A stretch of DNA of 14,790 bases from an uncultured Oscillospiraceae bacterium (lineage in GTDB: Bacteria; Bacillota; Clostridia; Oscillospirales; Oscillospiraceae). Both the position numbers and the translations under genes were made by a program. The notes beneath the pieces were generated by a model. It was not told the origin of the DNA, searched no databases, and worked only from the letters and a program-made list of their open reading frames with translations. Location of the stretch: assembly GCA_934635545.1 (NCBI GenBank), contig CAKTZN010000023.1:1-14790 (forward strand). Direction: 5' to 3'. Within the stretch, counting starts at the first letter, position 1. Every line of letters begins with the position of its first letter. Positions 1-6,530 of this stretch are shown piece after piece.

Positions 1-53
1 GCGTTAGACTCCGACTCTAAAGGCCGCTGGTTCGAATCCAGTCAGGCGTACCA
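1..53 (+). tRNA. tRNA-Arg(CCG), 3' part (5' end outside window)
   Basis: The anticodon arm is complete: stem TTAGA/TCTAA (4-8 and 16-20) closes a 7-nt loop CTCCGAC with anticodon CCG at 11-13, T at position 33 and A at position 37. A 5-nt variable loop follows (21-25), then a T arm GCTGG-TTCGAAT-CCAGT (26-42), the acceptor 3' strand CAGGCGT, discriminator A50 and an encoded CCA at 51-53. CCG reads the arginine codon CGG. The acceptor 5' strand and most of the D arm are cut off by the window edge. The gene lies next to an integrase, so its 3' end is a candidate attachment site. Confidence 0.93.
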
Positions 54-90
54 AAAACCGTCTCAAACGTAATGTTTGAGACGGTTTTTA
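54..90 (+). terminator. Rho-independent terminator of the tRNA gene (probably bidirectional)
   Basis: A perfect 15-bp inverted repeat (54-68 and 74-88, core CCGTCTCAAAC / GTTTGAGACGG) flanks a 5-nt loop and runs into a T tract. Its left side is an A tract, so it also reads as stem plus T tract on the minus strand and may stop transcription leaving the integrase. Confidence 0.9.
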
Positions 91-170
91 TATGTGGAAA
101 GTTGCGGGCGCCGAAAACTGATTTGACCACTATTGCACGATTTGCGATCCAACTGAGCTATTACACTATG
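91..170. other. Possible recombination-site remnant between tRNA-Arg and integrase, with a tRNA D-arm-like patch
   Basis: This gap holds no gene. On the minus strand, 160 to 149 reads TAGCTCAGTTGG, the consensus D-arm start of many bacterial tRNAs. Further on, at about 129-119, the minus strand has GGTCAAATCAG, loosely like a T arm. No matching acceptor stem, D-stem 3' strand or anticodon arm can be folded, so this is not an intact tRNA. Its position beside an integrase suggests a degenerate tRNA fragment or arm site carried by the element, which is inference only. Confidence 0.3.
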
Positions 171-1343
171 TCATATCTCCAGCATCCCTTGCAGCTCTGC
201 GCTGGCGGCTTTTTTGTTCTTGTCGAAGGCGTGAGTGTAGATGTCCAGCGTGGTGGAGGGCTGGCTGTGGCCGAGGATGCCTGCCACTGTGGCCACGTCC
301 GCGCCGCCCGCGATCATCAGGCTGGCGGCGGTGTGGCGCAGGCTGTGGACATTAAGCTGCTCCGGCAGGCCGTTCTTTTTCAGGATGCACTTGAACCGCC
401 ATGTGAAGGTGGTGGGTGTCATAGGCAGACGTGTGCCCTGTCGGCGGAACAGAAAGTCATCATCGGTCAGTTTTCGTTCGTCGTAGGTCTGGGTAATGTA
501 CTGACATTCATGTTGATACTCCCGCAGAAGGCTTTCCATCTCGGCAGAGAAGTAGACGTACCGGTCGCTGGAGCGAGTCTTGGGTTCTTTGACGAAGATC
601 TCATCGCCGGTGATCTTTACCGCGTTGCGGCAGATGTGGATGGAGCGCTGTTCCCAGTCAATGTCCCGCCATTGTAGGGCGCAGCACTCACCCCGCCGCA
701 TTCCTGTGGCGATGATAAGCTTGAAGTACGTTTCGTACTTGATGCTCTCGTTCTCCAATGCGGCGATGATCTTCTGTGCCGTTTCCTCGTCCGCAATTTT
801 CTTCTCTGTCTTTTTACCTGCGTAGCGGTAGGTGCGCCACGCAGGGTTGTGCGTGAGAAAGCCACCCTCCACAGCGTCGGAGAGGATGCTGCACAGTGTT
901 GCGTGCACGCCCTCAACGGTGCTTTCGGAGAGTGGCTTTCCGGTTGCGTCACTTTTCGTCTGACGCAGGTCGGCATAGAGTTTTCGGAAGTGCTCGGGTC
1001 GCAGCTCGGTGAGCTTGTAGTGCCCTAGCACGGGGAGGAATCGTTCCAAGTCCTGCTTATCCCGATGTAGCGTAGATTTGGCCAGTTTACCGGGAGCGAT
1101 ATCCCGCAGCCACAGTTCTGTGTACTGGGCGAGGGTGAGATTTTTCTTCGGCTGCGGATCATCCTTGCAGGAACGCTCGAATAGGACGGCCTGCTCGTTG
1201 AGCCATTTTTCCGTTTGTTTTGGTGTTAGCTCCTCCGGAGGCCGGACGGTTTTCTGCTGGGATTTGATGCGGTTGCCGTTGTAGTCGTAGCCCATGGAGA
1301 CCACGATGAGATAGCTATTACCGCGCTTGCGAATACTTGCCAT
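171..1343 (-). CDS. Tyrosine site-specific recombinase (integrase)
   Basis: A 390-aa phage/ICE-type integrase that would cut and join DNA between an element and its chromosomal att site. The N-terminal region (about 1-65) is an arm-binding segment, starting MASIRKRGNSY and followed by a GYD/NG beta-type motif. A SAM-like core-binding domain lies at about 70-165. The catalytic domain (about 185-380) shows Arg216 in TGMRRGE, a candidate Lys255 in KEPKT, His333-x-x-Arg336 in HSLRH, His359 in LGHS and the nucleophile Tyr369 in LDIYTH, so the active site looks complete. The start is supported by AGAGGAGA about 6 nt upstream of the ATG. The gene ends about 120 bp from tRNA-Arg(CCG), the usual arrangement for a tRNA-targeted element. 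No excisionase, relaxase or phage gene is next to it, so it may be a lone remnant or one end of an island extending rightwards. Confidence 0.93.
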   Translation of the reverse strand: MASIRKRGNSYLIVVSMGYDYNGNRIKSQQKTVRPPEELTPKQTEKWLNEQAVLFERSCKDDPQPKKNLTLAQYTELWLRDIAPGKLAKSTLHRDKQDLERFLPVLGHYKLTELRPEHFRKLYADLRQTKSDATGKPLSESTVEGVHATLCSILSDAVEGGFLTHNPAWRTYRYAGKKTEKKIADEETAQKIIAALENESIKYETYFKLIIATGMRRGECCALQWRDIDWEQRSIHICRNAVKITGDEIFVKEPKTRSSDRYVYFSAEMESLLREYQHECQYITQTYDERKLTDDDFLFRRQGTRLPMTPTTFTWRFKCILKKNGLPEQLNVHSLRHTAASLMIAGGADVATVAGILGHSQPSTTLDIYTHAFDKNKKAASAELQGMLEI

Positions 1344-1364
1344 GGTCGTTCTCCTCTCTGGTTA

Positions 1365-1392
1365 TGTGTACTGTTGTGCTTTCTGCTGTCAA
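1365..1392 (-). promoter_or_regulatory. Putative promoter of the integrase
   Basis: On the minus strand there is a consensus -35 TTGACA (1392-1387), a 16-bp spacer and a TACACA -10 (1370-1365). The implied start leaves a very short leader before the AGAGGAGA ribosome binding site. The -35 is perfect; the -10 is only moderate. Confidence 0.45.
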
Positions 1393-1439
1393 CACAACAT
1401 ACCTCAAGAGGTGAGAAATAGCTATACCCAAAAGACAGA

Positions 1440-1478
1440 AAGAAAAATTATTTTCCTGCAACCTTTTGCAGAGGAAAG
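1440..1478 (-). terminator. Probable terminator of the methionine gamma-lyase gene
   Basis: Just past the lyase stop codon (minus strand) lies a hairpin CTGCAA-AAGG-TTGCAG (1471-1456). It is extended by pairing of TTTCC with GGAAA around a bulge and followed by an imperfect T-rich run (AATAATTTTT). Convergence with nothing else nearby fits a simple terminator. Confidence 0.5.
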
Positions 1479-1499
1479 ATCATGCCGTGGTACAGGCGA

Positions 1500-2696
1500 T
1501 CAGATCTGCGCCAGCGCCTGATTCAGATCGGCAATCAGGTCATCGGCATCCTCAATGCCGATAGAAAGACGAACCTGACCGTCGTAGATCTCGGAAGCAT
1601 ATCTCTCCTCCGAGGTCATGTCGAAGTGGCTCATGGACGGGGAGTGCTGGATAAGGGAGTCCACATTGCCCAGACTGGTGGCCAAACTGAAAATCTTGAC
1701 GCTGTTCATCACCTTGCGGACGGCATCCATCCCTCCCTTGATGCCTGCGCTCATCATGCCGCCATAGCCGCCGTGCATCTGCTTTTGGGCGATCTCGTGA
1801 GTTGGATGACTCTCCAGACCGGGATAATAGACACGGTCGATCTTGGGGTGCTTTTCCAGATAGCGAGCCACCTTCATGGCGTTTTCGCAGTGCCGCTCCA
1901 TGCGGATGCCCAGTGTTTTCATGCCCTGCATCAGCTGCCAAGCGGCAAAGGGATCCAGCACCGCACCGAAACACTGAAGATACGGCATCCGGCAGCGGTC
2001 GATACGCTCCTTGCTGCCTGCGATCAGGCCGGCTGTCACTGTGCCGTGACCATTGAGATACTTAGTGGCACTGTGTACCACCAGATCTGCACCCAGATCC
2101 AACGGATTTTGCAGATAGGGCGAGGCAAAGGTGCTGTCCACGATCATGGTAATGCCGGGATGCCGATGCACTGCTTGCGCAATGGCAGCAATGTCGCTGA
2201 TCTTCAGCGTGGGATTGGCGGGTGTTTCCACATACACCAGCGTGGTGTTGGGACGGATAGCCTTCTCTACCTCCTCCACCTTCGTGGTGTCCACGCGGGT
2301 GTAGGTAACGCCCAGATTTGTCAGTACCTTCGCAAAAAGTGCGTAGGTGCAGCCGTAGATCACATCGCCAAATACCACATGGTCTCCGGCTTTTACCGTA
2401 CTCATGACGGCGGTGGAGATGGCGCCAAGTCCACTGGCCAGCGCCAGAGCAGTCTCTGCGTGCTCCATGTGCGCGATCTTCTTTTCCAGCTCATCGCAGT
2501 TGGGACTGCCGAAGCGTGTGTAGACGAAGCCCTCATCCACATGCTGATTGAGGTATACGGCGGTATCAAAGTCCTCCAGAATGTAGGTGCTGGTTTGATA
2601 AATGGGACTGACATGGGCCATAGCCTGCGGCTTGTAGCTGCCGGTCAGACGGGCGTGAAGCTGCTCAGCGTGCAGAACATCTGTGTTGAAGCTCAT
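1500..2696 (-). CDS. megL: Methionine gamma-lyase-like PLP enzyme (Cys/Met metabolism family)
   Basis: Fold-type I PLP enzyme of the Cys/Met metabolism family, 398 aa from the ATG at 2696. That start is preceded by AAAGGAGAG at good spacing; an upstream in-frame ATG at 2714 would place the ribosome binding site inside the gene. Expected reaction: methionine (or cysteine/homocysteine) to 2-oxobutyrate, ammonia and methanethiol. Visible landmarks: Tyr59/Arg61 (YTRFGSP), Tyr114 with Cys116 (YGCTYAL, the cysteine typical of methionine gamma-lyases), Asp187 (VDST), the PLP lysine Lys212 in HSATKYLNGHG, and Arg376 (VRLSIGIED). Length and spacing agree closely with the Pseudomonas putida enzyme as I remember its numbering. 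The region holding its Lys240-Asp241 reads YLQCFGA here, so that pair is absent and substrate range may differ. Cystathionine gamma-lyase or gamma-synthase is the alternative. It is transcribed away from the PucR-like gene and could feed 2-oxobutyrate to the oxidoreductase encoded further right. Confidence 0.85.
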   Translation of the reverse strand: MSFNTDVLHAEQLHARLTGSYKPQAMAHVSPIYQTSTYILEDFDTAVYLNQHVDEGFVYTRFGSPNCDELEKKIAHMEHAETALALASGLGAISTAVMSTVKAGDHVVFGDVIYGCTYALFAKVLTNLGVTYTRVDTTKVEEVEKAIRPNTTLVYVETPANPTLKISDIAAIAQAVHRHPGITMIVDSTFASPYLQNPLDLGADLVVHSATKYLNGHGTVTAGLIAGSKERIDRCRMPYLQCFGAVLDPFAAWQLMQGMKTLGIRMERHCENAMKVARYLEKHPKIDRVYYPGLESHPTHEIAQKQMHGGYGGMMSAGIKGGMDAVRKVMNSVKIFSLATSLGNVDSLIQHSPSMSHFDMTSEERYASEIYDGQVRLSIGIEDADDLIADLNQALAQI

Positions 2697-2734
2697 GGTG
2701 TGCTCTCCTTTCATTTTCGCAGATCATTTTCTTT

Positions 2735-2756
2735 GGGCGGCGGGTTTCCACCGCCC
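2735..2756 (-). promoter_or_regulatory. GC-rich hairpin in the leader of the lyase gene
   Basis: GGGCGG and CCGCCC (2735-2740 and 2751-2756) pair around a partly paired 10-nt centre. In the lyase transcript the hairpin sits between the likely promoter and the ribosome binding site. There is no T tract on that side; on the plus side it is followed by TTTGTTTTG. Its role is unknown. Confidence 0.3.
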
Positions 2757-2775
2757 TTTGTTTTGTTCTGTTTGC

Positions 2776-2811
2776 ATGGTAGCATATACCACAGCGGAAG
2801 CCAACCTACAA
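2776..2811 (-). promoter_or_regulatory. Candidate promoter(s) of the methionine gamma-lyase gene
   Basis: Two overlapping minus-strand candidates have 17-bp spacers: TTGTAG (2811-2806) with TATATG (2788-2783), and TTGGCT (2804-2799) with TACCAT (2781-2776). Both are imperfect. They are placed correctly for the lyase leader, but the choice between them is open. Confidence 0.35.
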
Positions 2812-2828
2812 TGTGTCGCACTTTTCTG

Positions 2829-2857
2829 TTGTATTTATAGTACATATTATTTATAAT
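2829..2857 (+). promoter_or_regulatory. Promoter of the PucR-like regulator
   Basis: TTGTAT (2829-2834), a 17-bp spacer and a perfect TATAAT (2852-2857) fit a housekeeping promoter, with a start near 2864 and the ribosome binding site AAGGAG at about 2881. An exact direct repeat TATTTATA (2832-2839 and 2848-2855) overlaps the -35 and -10 elements and could be an operator, though it may simply reflect AT richness. Confidence 0.6.
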
Positions 2858-2895
2858 CGGATGTAGAATAACAACCGGTAAAGGAGAATAGGAGC

Positions 2896-3996
2896 ATGGA
2901 GTACACATTAGGAGATATTCTGCGGGAGGGTATTGTGCCCAGCGCGCAGTCTCTTACCGCAGGGCTCGACCCAAGTGCAGTGCCGATCACCTGCGTCTCG
3001 GTGCAGGAGGCTCCGGCGGAGGATTTCGTCCGCCCCCACGAGCTGGTGCTGTCTACCGCCGTTGGTTGCACAGAGGACGAAGCGGCCCTTTTGAATTTTG
3101 TGCGCACGATCAGCGACGCAAAGGCGGCGGCAATACTTTTTTCCTTTAAGGATTCGGACTTCCATTTGCCACAGTCGGTGATCCGATTCGCGGAGAGTGC
3201 CCGGCTGCCGCTGTATGCGATCCCATGGGCGTGTCGCTTTTCGGATATTCAGGCAGCGGTCATGCAGAGGATCCTTGATAGCCGGTTAAGCGAGTTCAAA
3301 ACGCTGCAAACAGCCCTGACCGACTGTTTTTTTGAGTCCCGTCCCATTGAGGATTCGGCAAAGCTGATCGGTAAACACCTGCGAGCCTCCGTTGTGATCG
3401 AGGGTGGCGAGGGACAGGTGTTGGTGCAAAGCCTGCGAACTGGCATCGAGGACGATACCCGCTGGGAGGAACACATCATACAGATGGGGCGAGTTGCTGT
3501 AGGAGTGCTGCGGCTTGGATTGTCTGACACGACCCTTTTGCCTTCGGGTGAAACGGATCGCATTCTGGAAAAGTATATCTGTTTTCCGCTGTCACTGTGG
3601 TTCAATCGTTTGCGCATCGAGGAACTGGCCATTGTCCGTGTCAGAGAGGACTTCGTTTGGAATCTGGCTGACCGGAACTATGAATCTCTGGCAGAGATGA
3701 CGCGGCAGGGACTGCGCCTGCATTTTGATTTGACGCGCCCCTATACCTGCATGGCGATCAAGGCGGTGCGCGCAGATGATGCGGGCAGCGAAGAAGATTA
3801 TTCCCTGCAATTTGCAGAGGTGTGCGATAAAATTGAGAGTGAGCTGATCCGACAAGGGCAGGAACAGCAGCTTTCCGTCATAGCGGCAGCGCGCAGCACC
3901 GATTTTGTAGTCTTTCTGGAGAACGGCCACAGTCAGCCGGAGCAGGATGTGGCCCGCTACATGGATAAAATCAACGAAATGAAACACAATCCATAA
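2896..3996 (+). CDS. PucR/CdaR-family regulator, C-terminally truncated (no HTH)
   Basis: A 366-aa protein with an N-terminal PucR-type ligand-sensing domain (about 5-125; landmarks LGDILREGIVPSAQSL and RPHELVLSTAVGC), then a middle region with CdaR/GGDEF-like character (about 150-360; YTCMAIKAVRADDAG, TDFVVFLENG). Family members usually continue for over 100 residues to a C-terminal helix-turn-helix with a NTLRYRL-type motif that binds DNA. Here the reading frame ends inside or just after the middle domain, and no frame of the next 147 bp resembles that motif. The protein may be a decaying regulator, or may sense a ligand without binding DNA itself. The start has a good AAGGAG upstream and a consensus promoter. 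It is divergent from the lyase gene and sits directly before the LysR-type operator of the antiporter operon. The PucR-type family assignment is from sequence character, not a search. Confidence 0.72.
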   Translation: MEYTLGDILREGIVPSAQSLTAGLDPSAVPITCVSVQEAPAEDFVRPHELVLSTAVGCTEDEAALLNFVRTISDAKAAAILFSFKDSDFHLPQSVIRFAESARLPLYAIPWACRFSDIQAAVMQRILDSRLSEFKTLQTALTDCFFESRPIEDSAKLIGKHLRASVVIEGGEGQVLVQSLRTGIEDDTRWEEHIIQMGRVAVGVLRLGLSDTTLLPSGETDRILEKYICFPLSLWFNRLRIEELAIVRVREDFVWNLADRNYESLAEMTRQGLRLHFDLTRPYTCMAIKAVRADDAGSEEDYSLQFAEVCDKIESELIRQGQEQQLSVIAAARSTDFVVFLENGHSQPEQDVARYMDKINEMKHNP

Positions 3997-4017
3997 ACTG
4001 CAAATTCCCTATATAGG

Positions 4018-4083
4018 CATAACGTTTTGCTATGCCTATATAAAGAACCACAGCTTCTCACGTCTTTTACCGGCTTTTATAAT
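4018..4083 (+). promoter_or_regulatory. LysR-type operator and promoter of the antiporter-ptb-MFS operon
   Basis: The near-palindrome CATAACGTTTTGCTATG (4018-4034) has the ATA-N9-TAT (T-N11-A) form of LysR-type sites. It lies inside a longer perfect 12-bp inverted repeat, TATATAGGCATA / TATGCCTATATA (4010-4021 and 4031-4042). A 20-bp gap leads to TTCTCA (4055-4060), then a 17-bp spacer and a perfect TATAAT (4078-4083). With a start near 4090 the operator centre is at about -64, the standard recognition-site position for LysR-type activators. The block CACAGCTTCTCA (4049-4060) is exactly repeated at 7854-7865. A further 10-bp palindrome CCTATATAGG covers 4008-4017. Confidence 0.72.
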
Positions 4084-4143
4084 GACGGTCAGAGCTTCGT
4101 AGAAATTGTGCCTGCGGAGCCAAGGATAAACAGGAGAGAAGTT

Positions 4144-5589
4144 ATGGACAAAAAAACAAGAGAGTATCACAGACCGGGATTGGGACTCGCGATAATGGTC
4201 GCCCTGATTATTGTCGGGTCTGTCGTAGGGCTGGTCTTAGTTGGCATCAACGTGGAAATCGCGCTGTTTATTGCGGGACTTATCGGCATTGGCTGCTGCC
4301 TTCTTCTGGGCCGCAGCTGGGAAGAAATTGAACAGCAGATCGTTCGGTCTGTGGGCAGCGTGATCGTGCCGGTGATGATCCTAATTTGCGTTGGCATTAA
4401 TGTGGCCGCATGGATCGCCGCAGGGACGGTTCCCTCCCTGATGTACTATAGTCTTACGTTTATCACGCCGCATCTGGTGGTTCCCAGCGCGTTTGTGCTG
4501 TGTGCACTGATGTCCGTATTTACCGGAACCTCCTTGGGTTCTATCGCGACGATGGGCCTTGCCATGGTCGGTGTTGCGCAGATTGTAGGCGCGCCTATTC
4601 CGCTGACGGTTGGCTCTATTGTCTCCGGCGCTATGGTAGGTGATAAAATGTCGCCAATGTCTGACTGCACCAATCTGGTTCCGGCAATGACAGGCACCAC
4701 AGTACATCGCTACATCAGCGCCGTTATGAAAACATCTCTGCCCGCAGGACTGATTACGCTGACGCTGTTTGCAATATTGGGGCTGGCCAGCACGGGCGAT
4801 GGTTCAACACCAGCTCAAATCGAGGAAATGATGGCTGTGCTGAAGGAACATTACAACATCAGTATCATCGCGCTTTTCCCTGCGATATTGATGGTAATTG
4901 TCTCCGTGCTGAAAGTGCCCGCCATTCTGGGGATGGGTGGATGTGCGCTTATCAGCATGGGCTATGCGCTACTGGTAACGGGCATGCCTTTTACTGCGTT
5001 GGCAGATATGGCCGCAAACGGTTTCGTTTCTGACACGGGAATGCCGTTGATCGATATGATCCTGACCCGCGGCGGTATTTCTTCTATGCTGGAGGCGATC
5101 GCCATTATTATCCTTGCGGCGTTCTTCGGTGCTGCGCTGGAATGTAGCGGGGCCTTCGACGTTATTATGGAGGATGGGCTATCACGGTATATTAAGACCC
5201 GCCGTGCGTTGATTTTTTCCAGTATGGCCGCCTCCGGCGTGACAAATCTGGCCACTGGGCAGCAGTATATGTGTGCCATATTGGTGGGCCCCATGTTCGG
5301 GAAAAGCTATGACCGCATGGGAATCCATCGGGATATGCTGGCCCGTGCGTTAGGCGATTGCGGCCTATCTCTTTTCGCTGCCGTCCCCTGGTCTATCGGC
5401 GCCGTCTACACCTCCAGCGTACTGGGCTGTGATATGTCCTTCATACCGTATGAGCTGTTTGCATGGGTCGTGCTGGCAGTATCTGTGATCTTTACCGCTT
5501 TTGGTATCACGGTGAAGAAAGCAGACGAAGGTAATTTTACCGCAAAAGAGATGGCCGAAGTGATAGAAGCATCTCATAAACAACAATAA
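4144..5589 (+). CDS. NhaC-family Na+/H+ (or organic anion) antiporter
   Basis: A 481-aa polytopic inner-membrane protein with about eleven to twelve hydrophobic segments, starting at the ATG preceded by CAGGAGAG. An upstream in-frame ATG at 4027 would put the operator inside the gene, so it is rejected. NhaC hallmarks are FTGTSLGSIATMG, then GDKMSPMSDCTNL (the GDK-SP-SD-TNL signature), then SGVTNLATGQQ in the C-terminal half. The family exchanges Na+ for protons; some members exchange organic anions, such as malate for lactate (MleN type). First gene of an operon with ptb (23-bp gap) and an MFS carrier, behind the LysR-type promoter. Co-transcription with ptb makes carriage of a fermentation acid or amino acid, or recovery of an ion gradient, more likely than pure pH homeostasis. 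That part is inference. Confidence 0.88.
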   Translation: MDKKTREYHRPGLGLAIMVALIIVGSVVGLVLVGINVEIALFIAGLIGIGCCLLLGRSWEEIEQQIVRSVGSVIVPVMILICVGINVAAWIAAGTVPSLMYYSLTFITPHLVVPSAFVLCALMSVFTGTSLGSIATMGLAMVGVAQIVGAPIPLTVGSIVSGAMVGDKMSPMSDCTNLVPAMTGTTVHRYISAVMKTSLPAGLITLTLFAILGLASTGDGSTPAQIEEMMAVLKEHYNISIIALFPAILMVIVSVLKVPAILGMGGCALISMGYALLVTGMPFTALADMAANGFVSDTGMPLIDMILTRGGISSMLEAIAIIILAAFFGAALECSGAFDVIMEDGLSRYIKTRRALIFSSMAASGVTNLATGQQYMCAILVGPMFGKSYDRMGIHRDMLARALGDCGLSLFAAVPWSIGAVYTSSVLGCDMSFIPYELFAWVVLAVSVIFTAFGITVKKADEGNFTAKEMAEVIEASHKQQ

Positions 5590-5612
5590 CCAAAAACAAG
5601 GAGGAAACGTAC

Positions 5613-6527
5613 ATGATCAATACGATAAACGGCATCTTGGAGGCCGCCAAGGGCGGCAAGACCGGCGTCATTGCCGTGGCCGCCGCCCATGACCAGCCCG
5701 TGATCGAGGCCGTGATAGAAGCCCGCAAGGAGGGCATCGCCACTCCCATTCTGGTGGGCCATGTGGACGAGATCAAGGACATGCTGTCCGGTCTGGGTGA
5801 AAACCCCGCCGACTACGAGATCATTGCCGGTGACAGCGACACCGACTGCGCCGCCAAGGCCGTGGCGCTGTGTGCCGAAGGTAAGGCCAATTTTCTGATG
5901 AAGGGCATCCTGGGTACCGCCGATCTGCTGCGGGCAGTATTTGACAAAGAGCACGGTCTGCGCACCGGTCATCTCACGACGCATTGCATGTTCTATGAGA
6001 TCCCCGCCTATCATAAGATGGTGGTTCTTACCGATGGCGGCGTTAACACCTTCCCTGACCTGGACAAGAAGGCCGAGATCCTGGAGAATGCGGCCAAAGC
6101 GCTGCACGCCCTGGGCTATGAGAGCATCAACGCCGCATGTATCTGCGGTGCCGAAATCGTCAACCCCAAGATCCAGTCCACCGTGGACGCCGACGCCCTG
6201 GCTCACATGACCGAGCGCTGGAGCAAGTACAACATGAATGTCTGCGGTCCCGTGGCTCTTGATCTGGCGGTCAGCAAGGAGACCTGCCATCACAAGCACT
6301 ACAACGCGCCCGGTGCGGGCGACGCCGACATTCTCCTGATGCCTAACTATGAGGTGGGCAACGGTATTGGCAAGGCGGCGATATTGTTCGGCCACGCCAA
6401 AAACGCCGGTGTCATTCTGGGTGCCAAGGTGCCTATCGTGCTGGTGTCCCGCTCTGACAGTGCCGCGTCCAAACTGGCGTCCATTGCCGCCGGCAGCGTA
6501 TTGGCCCAGCGGATGGAGTTAAACTGA
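5613..6527 (+). CDS. ptb: Phosphate butyryltransferase (acyl-CoA:phosphate acyltransferase)
   Basis: A 304-aa soluble enzyme of the phosphate acetyl/butyryltransferase family, converting acyl-CoA plus phosphate to acyl-phosphate plus CoA. The start has an ideal AAGGAGG 9-10 nt upstream. Landmarks: GVIAVAAAHD near the N-terminus, FLMKGILGTADLLRA (about 94-108), the VVLTDGGVN motif (about 136-144), the segment AGDADILLMPNYEVGNGIGKA, and the C-terminal VPIVLVSRSDSAASK. These suit a Ptb-type rather than a long Pta-type protein, and the length is normal for Ptb. It works with the kinase at 8868, which uses the acyl-phosphate to make ATP. Here ptb is not beside buk: it sits between two transporter genes in a separate operon. 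Butyryl, isobutyryl, isovaleryl or propionyl groups are all possible substrates. Confidence 0.92.
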   Translation: MINTINGILEAAKGGKTGVIAVAAAHDQPVIEAVIEARKEGIATPILVGHVDEIKDMLSGLGENPADYEIIAGDSDTDCAAKAVALCAEGKANFLMKGILGTADLLRAVFDKEHGLRTGHLTTHCMFYEIPAYHKMVVLTDGGVNTFPDLDKKAEILENAAKALHALGYESINAACICGAEIVNPKIQSTVDADALAHMTERWSKYNMNVCGPVALDLAVSKETCHHKHYNAPGAGDADILLMPNYEVGNGIGKAAILFGHAKNAGVILGAKVPIVLVSRSDSAASKLASIAAGSVLAQRMELN

Positions 6528-6530
6528 GAT

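Noticed and set aside
91..170. Intact minus-strand tRNA gene next to the integrase
   Set aside because: Only the D-arm start matches; acceptor, D-stem and anticodon stems do not pair, so it is listed only as a tRNA-like patch.
2697..2714. Upstream ATG extending the lyase by 6 residues
   Set aside because: The AAAGGAGAG ribosome binding site lies between this ATG and the next, so the downstream ATG at 2696 is the real start.
1482..2840. Long plus-strand open frame (452 codons) opposite the lyase gene
   Set aside because: It is entirely antisense to the clearly recognisable PLP enzyme and has no family-like motifs; it is a GC-rich shadow frame.
4027..4143. Upstream start extending the antiporter by 39 residues
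   Set aside because: It would begin inside the operator and before the predicted transcription start; the ATG at 4144 has a proper ribosome binding site and a normal family N-terminus.
5574..6395. Minus-strand open frame (273 codons) opposite ptb
   Set aside because: It is antisense to a well-supported enzyme and shows no domain features.
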